A stretch of 64,000 bases of DNA, taken from assembly GCA_017303755.1 (NCBI GenBank), contig JAFLBS010000001.1, positions 620,001 to 684,000 of the forward strand. The letters are read 5' to 3'. This stretch comes from Flavobacteriales bacterium. GTDB lineage: Bacteria; Bacteroidota; Bacteroidia; Flavobacteriales; Flavobacteriaceae. Numbering within the stretch: position 1 is the first letter of the stretch; every line of letters begins with the position of its first letter. Shown in pieces: positions 58,466-64,000 of this stretch. The position numbers were made by a program, and so were the translations under genes. The notes under the pieces are model-generated. The model did not search any database. It had not been told where the DNA came from and saw nothing but the letters and a program-made list of their open reading frames with translations.

Positions 58466-58816
58466 ATGACAAAAACCTGTTTAGAATGCGAAGAAAAAAT
58501 AGTAGGTAGAGAAGACAAAAAATTCTGCAGCGACGGTTGCCGAAATGCCTACAACAACAAAATAAACAAAGACAGTACTAATTATATGCGCAACATTAAT
58601 AATAAATTGCGAAAAAATTACCGTATTTTGTCGGAGTTGAATGTAGATGGAAAATCAAAAACTACACGTACAAAACTATTGAGCAAAGGATTTGATTTTG
58701 ACTATTTTACATCTATTTTAAACACTAAATCGGGCAACACTTATTTTTTTGTTTATGAACAAGGCTATATGATTTTGGAGAATGATTATTATATGTTGGT
58801 CAAAAAAGATATTTAA
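58466..58816 (+). CDS. Small zinc-ribbon protein
   Basis: The 116-residue protein begins with a four-cysteine zinc site: CLECEEKIVGREDKKFCSDGC (C5, C8, C22, C26 approximately). The rest is basic and helical (YMRNINNKLRKNYRILSEL), then beta-rich. Similar short proteins occur in many Bacteroidota, function unknown. It is likely co-transcribed with the DinB-type gene. Confidence 0.7.
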   Translation: MTKTCLECEEKIVGREDKKFCSDGCRNAYNNKINKDSTNYMRNINNKLRKNYRILSELNVDGKSKTTRTKLLSKGFDFDYFTSILNTKSGNTYFFVYEQGYMILENDYYMLVKKDI

Positions 58817-58874
58817 TTAAAAAAACAAAAGCATGATTTCAATGGTTTTACTATTGAGATAAATTCAGCATAAA

Positions 58875-61205
58875 ATGAAAAAAAACTACTCTTCTCTTTA
58901 TTCCATGTTAGTGCTTGTGGCGCTTATTTCAGGCATTTTTTATTGTATGATGCCACAAAATTACGACACCGAGGAAGCCTCAATTTCTGAGTTTTCTACT
59001 AAAAGAGCCTTAGAAAAAGTCAAAGCAATTGCCCAAAAACCACATTATGTAGGTTCCAAAAACCACGAAGTTGTTGCACAATATTTGATTCAGGAATTGA
59101 AAAATTTAGGTCTTCAACCTTCCGTTCAAGAAGGATTTACCATGACCGAAAAAGGAACTTTAGTACAATCCAAAAACATTTTAGCTCGTATTGAAGGTTC
59201 GGCAAACACCAAATCACTTTTACTTCTTTCCCATTACGACAGTGCGCCTCATTCGTATTCGCATGGTGCCAGTGACGATGCTTCAGGAGTAGCCACTATT
59301 TTGGAAAGTGTTCGTGCTTTTCTTCATACCAAAACCAAACATAAAAACGACATTATTATTCTTTTTTCAGATGCTGAAGAATTAGGATTGAATGGTGCCG
59401 CGCTTTTTGTAACGCAACACAATTGGGCAAAAGAAGTCGGTTTGGTATTGAATTTTGAAGCGCGTGGTTCATCTGGTCCGAGTTATATGCTAATGGAAAC
59501 CAATGCTGGAAACGCCAAAATGGTGGATGGTTTTCAAAACGGAAAAGCCAATTACCCCGTTTCGAATTCGTTGATGTATTCTATTTATAAGATGTTGCCC
59601 AACGACACCGATTTGACCGTTTTTAGAGAAAGTGGAAAAATTCAAGGGTACAATTTTGCCTTTATTGACAGTCATTTTGATTACCATACTTCGCAAGACA
59701 AATACGAGCATTTGGATCCAAAAACCTTAGCGCATCAAGGAACGTATTTAATGCCATTGTTGAAGTATTTTTCGAATTCTGATTTAAAAAACCTCAATTC
59801 TTCTGAAGATAAAGTGTATTTCAATGTTCCTTTCTCTTTTGTGAGTTATCCTTTTTCATGGATTTTACCCATGGTAATTATTGGTTTTGTTCTGCTATTT
59901 CTGTTGATGTTTGTTGGAATGGGAAAACACGTTTTGCGTTTGGATCAAATCATCAAAGGCTTTTTACCTTTATTGGGTTCGCTTGTTGTTGCTGGTGGAA
60001 TTACTTATTTTGGGTGGAAAACACTACTTGTTATTTATCCTCAATACAACGACATTCTGCACGGATTTACTTATAACGGTCACGATTATATTTACGCATT
60101 TGTGAGTTTGACTTTGGCAATTTGCTTTTTGTTTTATAAAAATGATGGCAAACGCAACCCAGAAATGAATCAGACAATCGCGCCTTTGTTTGTTTGGTTA
60201 TTGATTAATATTGGTATTGCTTTTTATCTAAAAGGCGCTGGATTTTTAATTATTCCCGTCATTTCAAGTACATTGATGTTGGGTTATTTTGTGATGACAC
60301 AGAAATCGAATGGCGTTGTAAATCTGATTTTATCCTTACCAACTCTTATTATTTTAGTTCCGTTTATTCAGATGTTTCCGATTGGTTTGGGATTAAAAAT
60401 TTTGGTAGGAAGTGCAATTTTAACTGTTTTGACTTTCACTTTATTACTTCCCATTTTTGGTTCGTTTACCCGAAAAGGAAGTTGGGCCATTTTGTTCTTT
60501 GCCCTTTCGATTGGTTTATTTATAAAGGCACACCAATCATCGGGTTATGTGTATGGAAAAGCCAAACCGAATAGTTTAGTTTACATCTTAAATGGTGATA
60601 CCAACAAAGCGAATTGGGCAACGTACGATACTAATTTGGACGAATGGACCAAAGGTTATTTGGGCGAAAAACCGAAGAATGCATCGAGTTTGAACACCAA
60701 TAAATTGTACAGTAAATACGGTTCGCAATACACTTTTATGGCCGATGCTCCGGTAAAAAACATCCAAAAACCGACCATTGATTTTGTACGAGATTCGGTC
60801 ATTGGAAACCAACGCTATTTGAAAATTGTAATTACGCCGAATCGAAAAGTAAATCGATATGATATTTTTGATAATGGCAAGACAACTCTTCATCATTTAA
60901 AAGCCAATGGTGCCCAATCGATAGATGTGAAGAGCAATATCATCGCTAAGAAAACCAATAAGATTTTGAGTTATTATGTGGTGAATAATCTTCCGTTGGA
61001 ATTGGAATTTTCAATTAATTCGAACGAAAAACTCGATTTAAGTTTGGTAGAGAGTTCGTTTGATTTGATGCAAAATCCTGCTTTCAGTATGGCCAAAAGA
61101 CGTGACTGGATGATTCCGACTCCGTTTGTATTGACGGATGCGATTATTGTAAAACAAAAAATAAAACCAAGTTTAAAAACTAATTCTATCGTTGCCATGA
61201 AATAA
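58875..61205 (+). CDS. M28-family membrane-bound zinc peptidase
   Basis: The 776-residue protein has an N-terminal membrane helix (about 7-26), then an M28 aminopeptidase-type catalytic domain with metal ligands H and D in SHYDSAPHSYSHGASDDASG, EE in SDAEELGLNG, NFEARGSSGPS and H in DYHTSQDKYEH. A large C-terminal region has about eight or nine membrane segments (about 320-560) and a soluble end. It is a periplasm-facing peptidase of the Ermp1/Fxna-like shape. Substrate unknown. Confidence 0.85.
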   Translation: MKKNYSSLYSMLVLVALISGIFYCMMPQNYDTEEASISEFSTKRALEKVKAIAQKPHYVGSKNHEVVAQYLIQELKNLGLQPSVQEGFTMTEKGTLVQSKNILARIEGSANTKSLLLLSHYDSAPHSYSHGASDDASGVATILESVRAFLHTKTKHKNDIIILFSDAEELGLNGAALFVTQHNWAKEVGLVLNFEARGSSGPSYMLMETNAGNAKMVDGFQNGKANYPVSNSLMYSIYKMLPNDTDLTVFRESGKIQGYNFAFIDSHFDYHTSQDKYEHLDPKTLAHQGTYLMPLLKYFSNSDLKNLNSSEDKVYFNVPFSFVSYPFSWILPMVIIGFVLLFLLMFVGMGKHVLRLDQIIKGFLPLLGSLVVAGGITYFGWKTLLVIYPQYNDILHGFTYNGHDYIYAFVSLTLAICFLFYKNDGKRNPEMNQTIAPLFVWLLINIGIAFYLKGAGFLIIPVISSTLMLGYFVMTQKSNGVVNLILSLPTLIILVPFIQMFPIGLGLKILVGSAILTVLTFTLLLPIFGSFTRKGSWAILFFALSIGLFIKAHQSSGYVYGKAKPNSLVYILNGDTNKANWATYDTNLDEWTKGYLGEKPKNASSLNTNKLYSKYGSQYTFMADAPVKNIQKPTIDFVRDSVIGNQRYLKIVITPNRKVNRYDIFDNGKTTLHHLKANGAQSIDVKSNIIAKKTNKILSYYVVNNLPLELEFSINSNEKLDLSLVESSFDLMQNPAFSMAKRRDWMIPTPFVLTDAIIVKQKIKPSLKTNSIVAMK

Positions 61206-61246
61206 AACTATCGGATCAATTACTATAAACCATACAAATTATTTAT

Positions 61247-61750
61247 ATGCACCATTTACAAACTAAAATCCACGAAATTCGTGGACAAAAAGTACTGCTC
61301 GATTTTGATTTGGCAGAACTTTACGAAATTGAAACTCGAGTTTTGAATCAAGCCGTAAAAAGAAACTTCAAACGATTTCCGGATGATTTTATGTTTCAAT
61401 TAACCGAAAAAGAGTGGCTAACTATGTCATCACAAATTGTGACGACATCTTCCTCAAAAAGACCTAAAAAAGCCTATCCGTATGCTTTTACAGAACAAGG
61501 CGTAGCGATGTTAAGCGGCATTTTAAATTCGAATATTGCAATTAATGTCAACATTGCTATAATGCGTACATTTGTGCACATTAGAAGGCAAGTTGGAACT
61601 AATAATGAGTTCAATAAAAAACTGGAGGAATTAGAGTCAAAATACGACCAACAATTTGGAGAAGTTTTTGAAGCCTTGCATTATTTGATTCAAAAAGAAA
61701 AAAAAGAAGAATTATACCAGAAAAGAAAACAAATTGGTTTTAAAAAATAA
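61247..61750 (+). CDS. ORF6N-domain DNA-binding protein
   Basis: The 167-residue protein has the ORF6N domain from about 7 to 90: IHEIRGQKVLLDFDLAELYEIETRVLNQAVKRNFKRFPDDFMFQL and the KKAYPYAFTEQGVAMLSG stretch. The second part is a coiled coil (NNEFNKKLEELESKYDQQFG). Such proteins come from phages and mobile elements, where they may bind DNA, and often persist in chromosomes as single genes. It is immediately followed by the SDR gene. Confidence 0.85.
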   Translation: MHHLQTKIHEIRGQKVLLDFDLAELYEIETRVLNQAVKRNFKRFPDDFMFQLTEKEWLTMSSQIVTTSSSKRPKKAYPYAFTEQGVAMLSGILNSNIAINVNIAIMRTFVHIRRQVGTNNEFNKKLEELESKYDQQFGEVFEALHYLIQKEKKEELYQKRKQIGFKK

Positions 61751-62575
61751 ATGAAACAAATAAGCATTTTAGGTTGTGGTTGGTTGGGATTACCATTAGC
61801 AAAATCATTGATAGAAGATGGATTTTCAGTTAATGGTTCGACGACATCATTGGAGAAAATGGACGTATTGAAAGATGCTGGAATTTCTCCTTTTCAAATC
61901 AATGTTTTGGAAGATACAATTGAAGGCGAAATAGTTTCATTTTTAGAAAATTCGTCTGTTTTAATTATTGATATTCCGCCAAAATTGAGAGGCAATTCAA
62001 AGGATACTTCGACTGCGCTCAGCATGACATTTGTAGCTAAAATTCAAACTGTAATTTCATCCATAGAACAATCAACTGTAAAAAAAGTACTTTTTGTGAG
62101 TTCGACTTCAGTATATACCGATGACAGTTCAGAAGTTACTGAAGCTACACAACCTCAACCTGATACGGAAAGCGGAAAACAATTGTTGGAGGCTGAATTT
62201 TTACTATTAAATAATACTCATTTTCAAACCACTGTACTACGATTTGGCGGATTGATTGGTGATGATCGTCATCCGATTCGGTTTTTATCAGGGAAAAAGA
62301 ATATTGAAAACCCAGAAGCTCCGATAAATTTAATTCATCAAAAAGATTGCATTGGAATCATTCAGTCGATTATAGAAAACACTATTTGGAATGACGTGTT
62401 CAATGCGGTTGCCCCTTATCATCCTTCGCGAAAAGAATATTACGCCCAAAAAGCCTTAAAGCTGAATTTACCTTTACCTGAATTTGATGAAAGTAAACCT
62501 TCGATTGGAAAACTAATTTCGAGCGAAAAAATACTCCAACAATTAAATTACACATTTAAAGTACCTGAATTATGA
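61751..62575 (+). CDS. SDR-family NAD(P)-binding protein (YeeZ-like) with repeat-derived insert
   Basis: The 274-residue protein starts with a Rossmann motif ISILGCGWLGLPLAKSL and has STSVYTD and LRFGGLIG like YeeZ-type epimerases. Between RGNSK and VAKIQ (about residues 86-96) lies the unusual stretch DTSTALSMTF, whose DNA (62006-62029) matches a widespread intergenic repeat, so the gene seems to have absorbed it in frame. No YxxxK catalytic pair is plainly visible. Substrate unknown. It overlaps the next gene by 4 nt. Confidence 0.78.
   Translation: MKQISILGCGWLGLPLAKSLIEDGFSVNGSTTSLEKMDVLKDAGISPFQINVLEDTIEGEIVSFLENSSVLIIDIPPKLRGNSKDTSTALSMTFVAKIQTVISSIEQSTVKKVLFVSSTSVYTDDSSEVTEATQPQPDTESGKQLLEAEFLLLNNTHFQTTVLRFGGLIGDDRHPIRFLSGKKNIENPEAPINLIHQKDCIGIIQSIIENTIWNDVFNAVAPYHPSRKEYYAQKALKLNLPLPEFDESKPSIGKLISSEKILQQLNYTFKVPEL
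62006..62029 (+). repeat. Repeat-like 24-mer inside the SDR gene
   Basis: The sequence CTTCGACTGCGCTCAGCATG and its flanks resemble a dispersed repeat family; CGCTGCGCT-type pieces of it also occur near 48.28 and 51.69 kb in this window. Confidence 0.5.
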
Positions 62576-62823
62576 GCGCAAATGATACCATAGGAACCAT
62601 TGGTGTTGGAATCATTCTGATTGCCTACTTTTTAAATAATTTCTCCTTCATTCAACGCAACGGAAATCTCTATTTTATACTGAATATAATTGGAGCGAGT
62701 ATTGCGTGTTATGCTTCGTATTTAATCAACTACATTCCGTTTGTGGTGTTGGAAGCCACATGGGCAATCATAAGTTGTGTTGGCTTACTACAAAACATAA
62801 AAAAACCTCAAGAATCAACTTGA
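62572..62823 (+). CDS. Small membrane protein (CBU_0592-like)
   Basis: The 83-residue protein has three hydrophobic helices (about 8-20, 31-47, 53-74) and matches the small CBU_0592-like/DUF membrane family often misannotated as uroporphyrinogen decarboxylase. Function unknown. It overlaps the SDR gene by 4 nt and ends inside a terminator hairpin. Confidence 0.7.
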   Translation: MSANDTIGTIGVGIILIAYFLNNFSFIQRNGNLYFILNIIGASIACYASYLINYIPFVVLEATWAIISCVGLLQNIKKPQEST

Positions 62824-62835
62824 GGTTTTGTTTTT
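62803..62835 (+). terminator. Bidirectional terminator
   Basis: AAACCTCAAG (62803-62812) and CTTGAGGTTT (62819-62828) form a perfect 10-bp stem with a 6-nt loop; the plus strand continues with a T-run, and the minus strand also has one. It separates the convergent SDR operon and M13 peptidase. Confidence 0.9.
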
Positions 62836-64000
62836 TTACCAAATCTTTACGCGATCTTCTGGTTTGACGTATAATTTGTCTGTTTCTTTTATGTCGAATG
62901 CTTTATAGAATTCATCTACATTTAATAATGGAACATATGCGCGGTACATTCCGGGCGAATGTGGATCGGTTTTCACTTGATTTTTTATGGCTTCGTCTCT
63001 TGATTTACTTCTCCAAATTGTTGCCCACGAAATGAACAAACGTTGCTCTGGAGTATACCCATCAATCAAACCTGGATTTCCATTTTCTTTTAAATAAATC
63101 TGTAATCCATCATAAGCAGCATTGATTCCGCCAAGGTCACCAATATTTTCTCCTAAGGTAAATTTACCGTCTACAAAAGTTCCTGGTAGTGGTTCTAAAG
63201 CACTGTATTGAGCTGCTAAAGCGCCACCTAAACCTGTAAATTGTTTCAAATCGTCTTCTGTCCACCAATTTACTAAATTCCCATCGGCGTTGTAACGCGA
63301 ACCTGAATCGTCGAATCCGTGAGAGATTTCGTGACCAATTACTGCTCCAATTCCACCATAATTTACTGCTTCATCGGCTTTATAATCATAAAATGGCGGT
63401 TGAAGAATCGCTGCTGGAAATACAATTTCGTTATAAGTTGGACTGTAATAAGCATTAACGGTTTGTGGTGACATTCCCCAACGTGTCTTATCAACAGGTT
63501 TGTATAAATCGGCAATATTTTCCTCAAATCCCCATTTAGAAACGCTTTCCATATTAGAAAAATAATCTCCGCCTTCTTCTTTGCTTTTGATTACTAACTT
63601 AGAGTAATCCTTCCATTTGTCTGGATAACCGATTTTTACGTTGGATTTGCGTAGTTTTTCAATGGCGCCTTTTCGAGTTTCAGGAGTCATCCAAGGCAAG
63701 TTATTGATTCTGTTTTCAAAAGCCAAGAAAACATTTTTAATCATTTTGTTTGCTTTTTCTTTGGCTTCTGCTGGAAATTTTTTCTCAACATATAATTTTC
63801 CTAATGCTTCACCAACTGTACCATTAACAACTAGCAACGCTCTTTCTTCACGCGGTCTTTGCTTTTTTGCGCCTTGTAATGTTTTGCTGTAGAATTCCCA
63901 GCTTGCTAATTCAATTTCGGTAGTTAATACATCGGATGATTTGTTGATTAATGTCCAACGCAAATACGCTTTCCAGTCTTCTACTTTATTTTCAGAAAAA
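62836..64000 (-). CDS. M13-family zinc metallopeptidase, N-terminus beyond window edge
   Basis: The reading frame is open from the window edge to a stop at 62836, giving about 388 residues of the C-terminal half. The neprilysin/PepO-type motif HExxH is present in VIGHEISHGFDD, followed by the third ligand E in ENIGDLGG, and ending with VKPEDRVKIW, like relatives that end in a conserved tryptophan. The upstream segment ...EDWKAYLRW continues beyond the window. Periplasmic oligopeptide cleavage is the likely role; the signal peptide is not visible. Confidence 0.9.
   Translation of the reverse strand, partial: FSENKVEDWKAYLRWTLINKSSDVLTTEIELASWEFYSKTLQGAKKQRPREERALLVVNGTVGEALGKLYVEKKFPAEAKEKANKMIKNVFLAFENRINNLPWMTPETRKGAIEKLRKSNVKIGYPDKWKDYSKLVIKSKEEGGDYFSNMESVSKWGFEENIADLYKPVDKTRWGMSPQTVNAYYSPTYNEIVFPAAILQPPFYDYKADEAVNYGGIGAVIGHEISHGFDDSGSRYNADGNLVNWWTEDDLKQFTGLGGALAAQYSALEPLPGTFVDGKFTLGENIGDLGGINAAYDGLQIYLKENGNPGLIDGYTPEQRLFISWATIWRSKSRDEAIKNQVKTDPHSPGMYRAYVPLLNVDEFYKAFDIKETDKLYVKPEDRVKIW

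Overview
The window looks like a Flavobacteriaceae (Bacteroidota) chromosome segment, most likely Flavobacterium or a close relative. Supporting signs are AT-rich DNA, promoters of the form TTG-N19-TAnnTTTG, a type IX secretion (T9SS) C-terminal sorting domain, Bacteroidota-type mobilization genes, a lipoprotein with an SDDD-type export signal, and typical housekeeping genes (epimerase-type threonine dehydrogenase, Mfd, MetG, YraN, M28 and M13 peptidases). No taxon was confirmed by search.

Layout. 1-1.9 kb: a YbaK-like deacylase followed by a B12-binding radical SAM gene that runs off the left edge. 2.3-18.6 kb: an integrative/mobilizable element. Its minus-strand mobilization operon carries a relaxase, a ribbon-helix-helix accessory protein, a DUF2958 protein, a TraG-type coupling ATPase, a vWA-like lipoprotein and a coiled-coil membrane protein. 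A winged-helix replication-type protein lies beside a nest of inverted repeats that resembles an origin, followed by a tyrosine recombinase. A plus-strand operon then carries a second coupling-type ATPase, a short RadC, a Dam-type methylase frameshifted in an 11-T tract, and four unknown genes. A candidate small RNA and a membrane cargo protein sit in the middle. 18.9-30 kb: a T9SS-exported repeat protein, a 2204-residue Rhs protein with a membrane-active-looking tip, a multi-pass putative immunity protein, an 86-bp tandem repeat and a DDE insertion sequence, abutting a beheaded alpha-amylase gene.

30.9-36.1 kb is the most unusual part: a four-gene module of an XRE controller, a 5-methylcytosine methyltransferase, an 892-residue protein joining an EcoRII-N-like DNA-binding domain to a GHKL/MORC-like ATPase and a histidine-kinase-like C-terminus, and a receiver-domain protein. 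No nuclease is visible. It has the layout of a restriction-modification system in which the restriction arm has been replaced by a phosphorelay-like ATPase, and it ends at a displaced fragment of a 2OG-oxygenase gene, so it appears to have been inserted.

36.1-64 kb is mostly core genome: 2OG-Fe(II) oxygenase, serine hydrolase, ammonium transporter, a nonsense-mutated NTF2-like gene, globin-like lipoprotein, threonine dehydrogenase, Mfd, hydrolase, YraN, LD-carboxypeptidase, MetG, adenosine deaminase, HAD phosphatase, CAT-like acetyltransferase, two tailless SSBs, a DinB/YfiT protein, M28 peptidase, ORF6N protein, SDR and an M13 peptidase cut by the right edge. Intergenic spaces here are full of hairpin-forming dispersed repeats. 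One 195-bp copy has 18-bp inverted ends like a MITE, and one repeat appears to have entered a coding sequence in frame.
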